Notes: generated by a model not told the origin, from the sequence alone. A stretch of 6,621 bases of DNA from an uncultured Coriobacteriaceae bacterium (GCA_902767025.1 CACXFZ010000142.1:1-6621); one strand, 5' to 3'. Positions 1 to 6,393 are shown, counted from the stretch's first letter. Translations and numbers: made by a program.

Positions 1-881
1 AGCGGGCCCAGGATGCCGGGGTGGATGGTGAACTTGTCGCGGTCGATCTGGGTGAACACCGTGTCCAGGTGCATGAAGGCGCGGCTCCTGGGGATGTCGA
101 AGGCCAGGATCGTGTCGATCGAGGAGGTCTCGTCGGCGAAGATGTTGGCCGCCAGCATGTCGATGGCGTCGGGCTCGGTGCGCTGGGAGATGCCGATGGC
201 CAGCACATGCTCGTTGATGTTGAGCACGTCGCCGCCCTCGATGCTGAAGGCCCAGTCGCGGCTGTAGTACTGCGGCACGTCCTTGAACTCGGGATGGTTG
301 TCGAAGATGTACTTGCCGTAGATGGTCTCGCGGTTGCGCGTGACGGAGTACATGCGGTGGATGTTCACGCCGTTGCCCACCATTGCGAACGGGTCGCGCG
401 TGAAGTACAGGTTGGGCATCGGGTCGACGACCATTTCGTCGTCGGGGGCCATCAGGTCGATGAGCGCGCCCGAGTCGACGGTGCCGAACTCGGACAGGCA
501 GATGCCGGTCATCGTCTTCTCCACCAGGGCCTTGGGCTCGGCGTAGTCGCTCAGCAGCAGGTCGGTGACCTTGGCGCGCCAGTAGTCGGTGTGGATGCCG
601 GCCTCGTCGAGCCACTGGGACAGGAACGCGTCGCGCACGCCGGTGTCGGCGCCGATGACCTCGGCCATCAGGTCCTCCAGGTAGACAACCTCCACGCCAC
701 AGCCGCGCAGGGCGTTGGCGAAGGCGTCGTGCTCCTCCTGGGCCACCTGCAAGAACGGGATGTCGTCGAACAGCAGCCTTTCGAGGGTGTCGGGGGTGAG
801 GTTGAGCAGCTCGTTGCCCGGGCGGTGCAGCAGCACCTTCTTCAGGGGGCCGATCTCGCTTCTGACATTTACTCCTGCCAT
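1..881 (-). CDS. arcA: Arginine deiminase, 5' part (3' end outside window)
   Basis: Arginine deiminase hydrolyses L-arginine to citrulline and ammonia in the cytoplasm, the first step of the ATP-yielding arginine deiminase pathway. The minus strand reads without a stop through 293 codons from the ATG at 881 to the window edge; the family is usually about 400-410 residues, so roughly the last quarter is missing. The N-terminus (MAGVNVRSEIGPLKKVLLHRP) is typical of the family. Guanidine-binding and catalytic residues are visible: FTRDPF with Asp163, EGGD with Glu215, and MHLDTVF with His271 and Asp273. The nucleophilic cysteine lies near the C-terminus of the family and is off-window. AAGGAGG (887-893, complement) sits 5 nt before the ATG and fixes the start; an ATG inside that spacer is out of frame. 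It is transcribed away from the zinc-ribbon gene, from an extended -10 promoter. The other arc genes (arcB, arcC, transporter) are not visible. Identification is firm. Confidence 0.97.
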   Translation of the reverse strand, partial: MAGVNVRSEIGPLKKVLLHRPGNELLNLTPDTLERLLFDDIPFLQVAQEEHDAFANALRGCGVEVVYLEDLMAEVIGADTGVRDAFLSQWLDEAGIHTDYWRAKVTDLLLSDYAEPKALVEKTMTGICLSEFGTVDSGALIDLMAPDDEMVVDPMPNLYFTRDPFAMVGNGVNIHRMYSVTRNRETIYGKYIFDNHPEFKDVPQYYSRDWAFSIEGGDVLNINEHVLAIGISQRTEPDAIDMLAANIFADETSSIDTILAFDIPRSRAFMHLDTVFTQIDRDKFTIHPGILGP

Positions 882-929
882 GGCATCCTCCTTATCCGTT
901 TCAGACAGAGCAGGTCTTGCATGGTGGTG

Positions 930-935
930 ATTATA
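930..935 (-). promoter_or_regulatory. arcA promoter, extended -10 (TGC-TATAAT)
   Basis: On the minus strand the sequence reads TGCTATAAT, a perfect -10 hexamer preceded by the TGn extension. No good -35 hexamer is found 16-19 bp upstream, which is usual for extended -10 promoters or for activator-dependent ones. The predicted start point is near 923, giving arcA a leader of about 42 nt with a good Shine-Dalgarno site. The 8-mer CATGCAAG (minus strand) occurs both at the -35 position (953-960) and at the predicted start point (916-923). The hexamer is read directly; its use is inferred. Confidence 0.8.
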
Positions 936-1008
936 GCAGTTGCACAAAAATGCTTGCATGAGATATGTGAATTCGCTCGCCGAACTTCAGGACATATGCA
1001 GGAATTGC

Positions 1009-1017
1009 TGTTAGAAT
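1009..1017 (+). promoter_or_regulatory. Candidate promoter for the zinc-ribbon/SPOR gene
   Basis: TG-T-TAGAAT reads as an extended -10 element with five of six consensus bases. The upstream sequence offers only a poor -35 (TTCAGG at 986-991, spacing too long). If used, transcription would start near 1024 and the leader would be about 117 nt. Other AT-rich spots nearer the gene (around 1069-1079) are weaker. This is the best of several modest candidates. Confidence 0.35.
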
Positions 1018-1140
1018 GCTTATGTTGACCACGAGGCCAACACGTAGTTGGTTCTACGAAACGCAACTTACTGTACTTAAACGCGGCACGCCGCTCGCCA
1101 CCGGAAAAGGCGATCGGCACACATCAGGTAAGGAGATGCC

Positions 1141-2754
1141 ATGCGCTGCACTCATTGCGGTTCGGACAATCCCGACAATCTCAAGTATTGCATCAAATGC
1201 GGCAAGCCCCTTGCGTCCAGCAAGAAGGGCGGCGCTGCTGCTGCAGCGGGCGAGGAAGCTGCAAGCGATACCGAAGAAAAGCTGAGCCGAGCCGACAAGA
1301 AGTCTGCCCGCACGCGCCAGCGCGCGAAGGCGCAGGCCGCCAAGCGCGTAAAGGATAGGCCCGCTCGCGAACCCGACGAGGATGCTGTGAAGCGTGCCCA
1401 GGAGAGGCAGAAGGCGCGCCGCGCTGCCGCTACCGCATCCGCCGCGGGTGCCGAAGAGGTTGCGCGCACGACCGTCGCCTCGGGCATCGAAGACGCCGAC
1501 ACCGCCGAAACCGTCAGGTCGCCGCGTCCGCGCCAGCGCGGAGGTGCGGCTGCCGCCAACACCGACCCGAGCGTTTCCGGCGCCATGATCCCCGCCATGC
1601 AGACCGAAAGCGACAGCTCGCGTGCTGCCGTGTACAACTACGCCGGCAAGGAAGAGAAGAAGAGCCACAAGGGCCTGATTGCAGCCGTGGCCGCCGTCGC
1701 GGCGCTTGCCGCGGGCGGGGCGTGGTTCGCCGTCAACGGCAACCCGTTCGATGCGAACAAGGCCACCAGCCAGTCTTCGTCGTCTGCCTCCACCAGCATC
1801 AGCTCGGTGGGGTCCAACGCCGCCAGCAGCATGGCGAGCAGCTCCTCGTCGAGCGATCAGGGCAAGTTCGAGAACGACGTGTTCAACATCAGCCTGCCCG
1901 AGCGCTGGAAGGACAAGGTGACGTTCCAGGAGGAAAACGGCAACGTGCTCGTCAAGGACAAGGAGTCCGGCACCACGATGGCCGAGCTGTTCGTGGGCGA
2001 CGTTCCCGAGCAACAAAGCGCCGGCCAGTCCTACAACCTGGGCAACGCCACGGTGGGCGGCGCAGAGAAGCCCGTGACCATGTTCGTTCCCAACGTGGAC
2101 GACCAGGGCGTGGTGATGGCCGCCGGCACCGAGGGCGGCAAGAACGCGCTCGAGCACTACCTCAACGTTTCCCCCAGCACCTTCGTGAGCTACATCAAGA
2201 CCAAGCAGGGCGACACGTTCAAGACGGCATCGATCGGCGCGGCTTCTGCGCCCACGTCTTCCGAGAACAAGAACACGTCGGGCAATGGCGCCACGACCGG
2301 TTCCGAGATGGCCAACGGCGTCGGCACCGGCACGGGCTACACGATCGCGCCTGCCGAAGGCAACAGCGAGTACAACAACACCGGCACGCCTTCGGCGCTG
2401 CCCACCGATACGCCCGAGCCGGCTCCGGCACCTGCCCCCGAGCCCGCACCGGCCCCCGAGCCCGAGCCCGCACCTGCGCCGGCACCTTCGGCCAACTCGC
2501 CGTTCTGGGGCGTGTGGATCGGTGCCTTCCGCAGCGCCGACAACGCCCAGAACCGCGTTGCTGAAGCGGCGGCCCAGGGCCTTGACGCAACGGTGTACGT
2601 ATCCAACGAATGGAACAACCTCAACCCCAACCAGCTGTACGTGGTTACCGTGGGGACCTACACCGACGAAGCGTCTGCACGCGCGGTGCTCACACGTGCC
2701 AAGACGGCGGGCTTCACCGACGCCTACGTCAAGCACACGGGCGACCACAAGTAA
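1141..2754 (+). CDS. Zinc ribbon - membrane helix - SPOR domain protein, function unknown
   Basis: I do not recognise a named gene. The 537-residue protein has these parts in order: a zinc ribbon (residues 3-24) with two CxxC knuckles, Cys3/Cys6 and Cys17/Cys20; a strongly charged Lys/Arg/Glu/Ala linker (about 45-100) followed by a disordered stretch; a basic KEEKKSHK stop and one membrane helix (about 178-198), implying an inside N-terminus; a Ser-rich segment (210-239); an extracytoplasmic domain (about 241-362) containing FNISLPERWK; a Pro/Ala/Glu tether (425-449); and a C-terminal SPOR domain (about 455-533) with the paired signatures VWIGAFRSADNAQ and YVVTVGTYTDEASA. SPOR domains bind peptidoglycan lacking stem peptides, often at division sites, so a role in envelope or septum maintenance with a cytoplasmic zinc-binding end is inferred. 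TAAGGAG ends 5 nt before the ATG and fixes the start. The gene stands alone: divergent arcA lies upstream and a terminator downstream. Domain calls are fairly sure; the cellular role is not known. Confidence 0.8.
   Translation: MRCTHCGSDNPDNLKYCIKCGKPLASSKKGGAAAAAGEEAASDTEEKLSRADKKSARTRQRAKAQAAKRVKDRPAREPDEDAVKRAQERQKARRAAATASAAGAEEVARTTVASGIEDADTAETVRSPRPRQRGGAAAANTDPSVSGAMIPAMQTESDSSRAAVYNYAGKEEKKSHKGLIAAVAAVAALAAGGAWFAVNGNPFDANKATSQSSSSASTSISSVGSNAASSMASSSSSSDQGKFENDVFNISLPERWKDKVTFQEENGNVLVKDKESGTTMAELFVGDVPEQQSAGQSYNLGNATVGGAEKPVTMFVPNVDDQGVVMAAGTEGGKNALEHYLNVSPSTFVSYIKTKQGDTFKTASIGAASAPTSSENKNTSGNGATTGSEMANGVGTGTGYTIAPAEGNSEYNNTGTPSALPTDTPEPAPAPAPEPAPAPEPEPAPAPAPSANSPFWGVWIGAFRSADNAQNRVAEAAAQGLDATVYVSNEWNNLNPNQLYVVTVGTYTDEASARAVLTRAKTAGFTDAYVKHTGDHK
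2413..2487 (+). repeat. Pro-Ala-Glu low-complexity coding repeat
   Basis: Codons 425-449 of the SPOR protein encode only Pro, Ala and Glu in PEPAPAPAP-type units. It probably acts as an extended tether that lets the C-terminal SPOR domain reach into the peptidoglycan. The DNA is a run of near-repeated ccc-gag / ccg-gca / cct-gcc codons with synonymous variation. Confidence 0.9.
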
Positions 2755-2775
2755 CGCCTTCGACACGCACATTCT

Positions 2776-2810
2776 GCCGGCCGCCCTTCGGGGCGGTCGG
2801 CGCTTTTTTT
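2776..2810 (+). terminator. Rho-independent terminator of the zinc-ribbon/SPOR gene
   Basis: GCCGGCCGCCC (2776-2786) pairs with GGGCGGTCGGC (2791-2801) around a TTCG tetraloop, an 11-bp GC-rich stem with one G-T wobble, followed after two bases by seven T residues (2804-2810). It lies 22 nt past the stop codon. No A-run precedes the stem, so it should work only rightward. It separates this gene from the adhesin operon. Confidence 0.93.
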
Positions 2811-2882
2811 GGCACGTTTTCCAGGAATTTCGGTAATCGCGAAGATATTATTTCCAATTGGTAACTATTACATAATGACGCC

Positions 2883-2911
2883 TTGAAAACCGCATTTGAG
2901 GGGCGTATAAC
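2883..2911 (+). promoter_or_regulatory. Promoter of the adhesin/pilus operon (TTGAAA-N17-TATAAC)
   Basis: TTGAAA (2883-2888) and TATAAC (2906-2911) are separated by exactly 17 bp, each matching five of six bases of the housekeeping sigma-factor consensus. The start point should be near 2918, leaving a leader of about 140 nt before the TTG start at 3058. The palindrome CCAATTGG (2854-2861) lies about 22 bp upstream of the -35 and is a possible regulator site. This is the best promoter on the plus strand of the window. Confidence 0.8.
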
Positions 2912-3057
2912 ATGGGCTATCAGCAGTTCGTGTTAAGGCACGCGAGACAACGTATAGGCACATTGGCAGGTAGGGGTTTTCAGAAGCGCAACGGCTGCTC
3001 GCGCCAGTGATTGCGCAGGCACTTTCTGCAAGCTCCCGCCAGCCGCAGGGAGTTCTG
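2912..3057 (+). other. Long 5' leader of the adhesin gene
   Basis: About 140 nt of non-coding leader are predicted between the promoter and the chosen start. It contains inverted arms GCGCAA (2986-2991) and TTGCGC (3011-3016) and, at its end, a hairpin covering the ribosome site. I do not recognise a known riboswitch class. If translation instead began at GTG 3007, the last 51 nt would be coding. Confidence 0.6.
3031..3054 (+). promoter_or_regulatory. Hairpin that pairs the adhesin Shine-Dalgarno sequence
   Basis: AGCTCCC (3031-3037) can pair with GGGAGTT (3048-3054): five Watson-Crick GC/AU pairs over the core CTCCC/GGGAG, then a G-U and an A-U, around a 10-nt loop. The right arm is the Shine-Dalgarno core GGGAG, 5 nt before the TTG at 3058. 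As drawn, the ribosome site is closed, which suggests translational control. The pairing is read from sequence; its regulatory use is inferred. Confidence 0.5.
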
Positions 3058-6000
3058 TTGACACGAGGGACACACATAGAGGCTCATTCGCCGGAGCATG
3101 GCTTCACGCGCATTGCTCCTTCGCCGTTGCGCAGGGCGCTGCTCGCCTTCGTGCTTGCCTTTTCCCTGGTCCCGCTTCCGCAAGGCTTCGCCGCCGATCG
3201 AAACGATGCTTCCCCGTCTTCTTCCGCTGCATCCAGCTCGTCTGCCGCCGTTGAGTCGAGCTCGAGCGATGCTGCGGCAGAAGAGCTCCAGGCCGATTCC
3301 GTTGCGCCCGGCAGCGCCGAGCGCAAAGCGGCCGATCGCGACGCCACTTCCCAAGACGACGACGCGGCTTCCGAGCCCGTGCAAGAGCAAGGGCAGCCGG
3401 TGGCGTTCGACCAGACGGTGAAGGCCGCAGACATCCCGGGCGCGGAAAGCGTCGCAGGTGCCGCCGGCCTGAAGATCGCCGTCTCGGCTCCCGAAGGGGC
3501 GTTTCCCGCCGGTGCCAGGCTGCAAGTCGAAATGGCCCCGGCCAGCGACCAGGCGTCGGTGGATCAGGCCGTCAAGGCCCAGCGTCCCGCCGACCAGAAC
3601 GTGGCCGCCTCCTTCACCTTCGACATCAAGGTCGTGGGCGAGGACGGCACGGAGCTGCAACCCGCCGACGGCCGTCAGGTCACGGTCACCTTCCAGATGG
3701 ATGCCGTGGAAAGCGCCAACGTGGACACGCAGGTCTACCATCTGGCGGAGGCGGGCAAGGAGCTGCGCGCCGAAGGGCTGGACGTGGACACGTCCGGTCG
3801 CTGCGCCACGGTGGAGACGGATGGTTTTTCGTACTACACCGTCGAGTTCACCTACAACGACCTGCAATACGTCATGCCGGGCGACGAGAGCGTGGCCCTG
3901 GCCGACATCATGGACGCCGTGGGGCTGGAAGGCTCCGTCGAGGCCGTCGAGACCAGCAACCCCGAGCTGTTCAGCGCGTCGAACGAGACGGGGGAGTGGA
4001 TGGTCACGGCGCGCCAGCCCTTCGCAAGCGACGAAAGGATGACCATCCGGATCCGCGGTCTGTCTTACGACGTGGCCCTGGGTTACGAGGCCGAGGCGGT
4101 CACCACCCACAACCTGCGCGTTACCGACGACATGACTGCAACGCTGAAGGTGGGCGGCGTCAAGGATTCCAGCAACCCCCAGGAGTACCTGCGGGACATC
4201 ATGGACAGGCTTGCTGGAGGCAGGGCAAACGTCACGGCGTTCAAGCAGGCAAGTGCAGCCGAATGGGCTGCGGCAGGGTCGCCCATGAGCGAAAACGTGG
4301 CCGCAAGCGGCGCACCCGTGTACATGTGGTACAGCAACGGCACCATCTACTGGTACAGCTCTGCCGACACGGTCTTCATGAACGGGAACTCGGGCTGGCT
4401 GTTCCAAGGGTTCTCGAATCTGACGGACATCTCCCGCCTTCGGAATTTCGACACGTCCGGCGTCACCGACATGGACCGCATGTTCATCAACTGCGTATCG
4501 CTCACCGACATCTCCCCGATTGAGGACTGGGATACCAGCAGCCTCCTCGACATGACCTTCATGTTCGGCGCGAGCGCGAGCGGCTCCCCCATGTCTTTGA
4601 GCGATTTGTCTCCTCTGGCAAACTGGGATGTGTCAAGCGTGACGACGATGAGCTCGGTATTCAAGTTCGCTCCCAACATTTCCGACGTGAGCCCCCTGGC
4701 CAACTGGGACGTGTCGAACGTCAAGACGTTCGAGCAGATGTTCAACATGAACGTGACCGGCGCGACCTCGCTGCTGTCCGACGTGAGCCCCCTTGCAGGA
4801 TGGAAGCCGGCCTCGTGCACCAACTTCAGCAAGATGCTCCAGAAGACGGCAACGACCAAGTCCTACCTGGAAAGCACCCTTTTCACGGCTATGCGGGGTT
4901 CGTGGACAAACCCGTCTACGACGAGCGGCACGGGTGGCGGCACGTTCAACCCCCACATGAAGAAGACCATCGTCGTCACGAAGACCTGGGACGACGTGGA
5001 CAACGACTACGACACGCGTCCGGCCGATGGCGACGCGCTGAACCTGAGGCTGTCCTACCGGGGAATCGGCATTACGCCCAGGTATGACGATAATAGCAAC
5101 GTTCCCGTGGCCAAGACCGAATGGGCATACAACGGCAACACCTGGACGGCCACGCTGACCATCTTCACCGATAACGACATCACCTTCTACGACGTTCACG
5201 AAGACGCTGTGCCCGACGGCTACGCAGACCCGGGCGCGGCCGACGTGAGGATCACCGGCATTGGCGACGGCGAAGCCAAGATGACCAACAAACTGAAGAC
5301 GCACGACATCACCGTGCGCAAATCGGTCACGGGCGACGCGGCCGACCACAACAAGCCCTTCCACTTCACGTTCACCGCCACAAAGGCCGATGGCACCCCG
5401 ATCGTAAGCGACGGGTTCAGCGTCAGGGACGGCTCGTACACCACTTTCGCCAACATTCCCTATGGGGCCACCTACAGCGTGGTCGAAGACGACTACTCGT
5501 CCGAGCAGTACGCCACGACCGTCCCCGCAGATGCGTATGGCAGGCTCGACGGCGACAAGGACCTCACCTTCGTCAACGACCGCAGCAAGCGCGCGATCAC
5601 CGTGACCAAGTCCTGGGACGACGGCAATGACGAAATGGGCATCCGCCCTGCAAACGGTTTCGGCGACGTGGTGCTCGAAACCGCCACGGCCGGCGGCGCC
5701 ACGGCCAGCTACACCACCGCCGCCGCCAGCTGGGTCGGCCCCGGCACCAGCTCGAACACCTGGACCTACACCTTCATGGTCGACCCGGCAGAAACGGCGA
5801 CGGCCATCGTCGAGAACACCGTGCCCGCCGGCTACACGTGCGCGGCAAGCACCGTGGCAGACAGCGGCTGGCCTGCCGCGGGCACGGCGTCTTTGACCAA
5901 CGAGCTCGACAGGCACACGCTGACGGTGGACAAGCAGATCGCCGGCAACATGGGCGACAAGACCGAGCAGTTCGACTTCACCGTCACGTTCACCAAGCCC

Positions 6001-6393
6001 GGCGGCAGCCCCTACGACCCCCAGACCCTGCCCGCGGGCGCGTCTGGCAGCGGCGGAACCTACACGTTCTCGCTGGGGCACGACGAGCGCATCGCCTTCG
6101 GCGATCTGCCGGCAGGTGTGGGCTACACCGTGTCCGAGGCGGCCAAGGGCAACTACACCACCACGACCAGCGGCGATGCCGCCTCCGGTCAGATGACCGC
6201 GGACAGGGACATCACGTTCGTCAACACGCGCAGCGGCGTGGTTCCAACCGGCATCAGGACCCGGGCACCGCACGGGAAGGGCCTGTTGCTGGGATGCATC
6301 ATCGCCGCGGGTGCCGGCGTGCTGATGCTCGCATGGCGGCTGCGCTGCCATCGAATCGAGGTTCTAGCAAGCGATCGAGCTTGTGAAGAATAG
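3058..6393 (+). CDS. Sortase-anchored adhesin / ancillary pilin with BspA repeats and four isopeptide-type domains
   Basis: Secreted surface protein of 1111 residues from the TTG at 3058, chosen because GGGAG lies 5 nt upstream, the same spacing as at arcA and the SPOR gene. GTG 3007 would add 17 residues but has no Shine-Dalgarno site. Order of parts: signal peptide (LRRALLAFVLAF core, about 24-46); Ser/Ala/Asp/Glu-rich stretch (50-115); a beta domain of the APEGAFPAGA type (about 122-265); an Ig-like unit (about 268-345); BspA/DUF285 repeats (464-594); Cna-B (636-748); FctA/DUF7601-like (749-842); Cna-B (845-949); FctA-like (952-1059); VVPTG (1061-1065), hydrophobic helix (1076-1093) and a basic tail. 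Candidate isopeptide triads are Lys642/Glu715/Asn744, Lys755/Glu810/Asn840, Lys851/Glu919/Asn948 and Lys959/Glu1027/Asn1056. It is likely exported by Sec, cleaved at VPTG by a pilus sortase, and placed on the cell wall or pilus, probably as tip or base subunit. The next gene is a probable major pilin 90 bp downstream. Ligand unknown. Confidence 0.85.
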   Translation: MTRGTHIEAHSPEHGFTRIAPSPLRRALLAFVLAFSLVPLPQGFAADRNDASPSSSAASSSSAAVESSSSDAAAEELQADSVAPGSAERKAADRDATSQDDDAASEPVQEQGQPVAFDQTVKAADIPGAESVAGAAGLKIAVSAPEGAFPAGARLQVEMAPASDQASVDQAVKAQRPADQNVAASFTFDIKVVGEDGTELQPADGRQVTVTFQMDAVESANVDTQVYHLAEAGKELRAEGLDVDTSGRCATVETDGFSYYTVEFTYNDLQYVMPGDESVALADIMDAVGLEGSVEAVETSNPELFSASNETGEWMVTARQPFASDERMTIRIRGLSYDVALGYEAEAVTTHNLRVTDDMTATLKVGGVKDSSNPQEYLRDIMDRLAGGRANVTAFKQASAAEWAAAGSPMSENVAASGAPVYMWYSNGTIYWYSSADTVFMNGNSGWLFQGFSNLTDISRLRNFDTSGVTDMDRMFINCVSLTDISPIEDWDTSSLLDMTFMFGASASGSPMSLSDLSPLANWDVSSVTTMSSVFKFAPNISDVSPLANWDVSNVKTFEQMFNMNVTGATSLLSDVSPLAGWKPASCTNFSKMLQKTATTKSYLESTLFTAMRGSWTNPSTTSGTGGGTFNPHMKKTIVVTKTWDDVDNDYDTRPADGDALNLRLSYRGIGITPRYDDNSNVPVAKTEWAYNGNTWTATLTIFTDNDITFYDVHEDAVPDGYADPGAADVRITGIGDGEAKMTNKLKTHDITVRKSVTGDAADHNKPFHFTFTATKADGTPIVSDGFSVRDGSYTTFANIPYGATYSVVEDDYSSEQYATTVPADAYGRLDGDKDLTFVNDRSKRAITVTKSWDDGNDEMGIRPANGFGDVVLETATAGGATASYTTAAASWVGPGTSSNTWTYTFMVDPAETATAIVENTVPAGYTCAASTVADSGWPAAGTASLTNELDRHTLTVDKQIAGNMGDKTEQFDFTVTFTKPGGSPYDPQTLPAGASGSGGTYTFSLGHDERIAFGDLPAGVGYTVSEAAKGNYTTTTSGDAASGQMTADRDITFVNTRSGVVPTGIRTRAPHGKGLLLGCIIAAGAGVLMLAWRLRCHRIEVLASDRACEE
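4447..4839 (+). repeat. Five BspA/DUF285-type coding repeats
   Basis: Within the adhesin, five units begin with a WDxS-like motif: FDTSGVTDMDRMF, WDTSSLLDMTFMF, WDVSSVTTMSSVF, WDVSNVKTFEQMF and the divergent WKPASCTNFSKML. Units are spaced 27-32 residues apart and are linked by DISPL/DLSPL/DVSPL segments. This is the DUF285 (PF03382) repeat seen in BspA-like leucine-rich surface proteins that bind host matrix or other bacteria. The last unit has lost the Asp and looks like a capping repeat. Confidence 0.85.
6238..6390 (+). other. VVPTG cell-wall sorting signal with membrane anchor and tail
   Basis: The C-terminus of the adhesin reads VVPTG, a nine- to ten-residue polar stretch (RTRAPHGKG), a hydrophobic helix of about 18 residues and an Arg-rich start of an 18-residue cytoplasmic tail. 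This is a sortase substrate signal, but of the VPTG class known from FctA-type pilins with class B pilus sortases and not canonical LPXTG. Confidence 0.85.

Larger units (their letters stand above)
882..1140. other. Divergent intergenic control region between arcA and the zinc-ribbon gene
   Basis: This 259-bp stretch holds no convincing gene. It is clearly more AT-rich than the flanking coding sequence in its left half. It contains the arcA promoter, the repeated 8-mer CTTGCATG (916-923 and 953-960), an imperfect palindrome ATGC-TT-GCAT (950-959), and an inverted repeat ATATGT (963-968) / ACATAT (992-997). A candidate rightward promoter is listed separately. Short reading frames crossing it start or end inside the neighbouring genes and have no ribosome site of their own. 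Confidence 0.8.

Noticed and set aside
21..1028. 335-codon plus-strand frame over arcA
   Set aside because: Antisense shadow of arcA, which is identified by its catalytic motifs; the frame runs into the intergenic promoter region with a repetitive Val/Gly/His/Asp composition.
1025..1053. TTGACC (1025-1030) as a -35 element for the zinc-ribbon gene
   Set aside because: No acceptable -10 lies 16-18 bp downstream (TTGGTT at the 17-bp position).
1722..2564. 280-codon plus-strand frame inside the SPOR gene
   Set aside because: Out-of-frame Arg/Gln/His-rich reading of the same DNA, without a start signal.
1054..2772. 572-codon open frame on the minus strand opposite the SPOR gene
   Set aside because: It is a by-product of GC-rich codons on the plus strand: residue composition is Gly/Arg/Ala/Val/His-rich without domains, it has no ribosome site, and it would overlap the terminator. 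The plus-strand product has clear zinc-ribbon and SPOR motifs.
3007..3057. GTG at 3007 as the start of the adhesin
   Set aside because: It has no Shine-Dalgarno sequence and would give a signal peptide with about 40 residues before its hydrophobic core. TTG 3058 has GGGAG at 5 nt. The GTG cannot be excluded from sequence alone.
3098..3421. ATG frame at 3098 as a separate small gene
   Set aside because: Out of frame with the adhesin and lying wholly inside its signal peptide and Ser-rich region; Pro/Arg/Leu-rich shadow translation.
2980..4407. 475-codon minus-strand frame across the adhesin 5' part
   Set aside because: It runs through the pilus operon leader and opposite the signal peptide and N-terminal domains; no domain or ribosome site supports it.
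4633..6351. 572-codon open frame on the minus strand opposite the adhesin
   Set aside because: Shadow of the GC-biased adhesin frame. The translation is low in information and rich in Val/Gly/Arg/His, while the plus frame shows Cna-B, FctA-like and sorting motifs.
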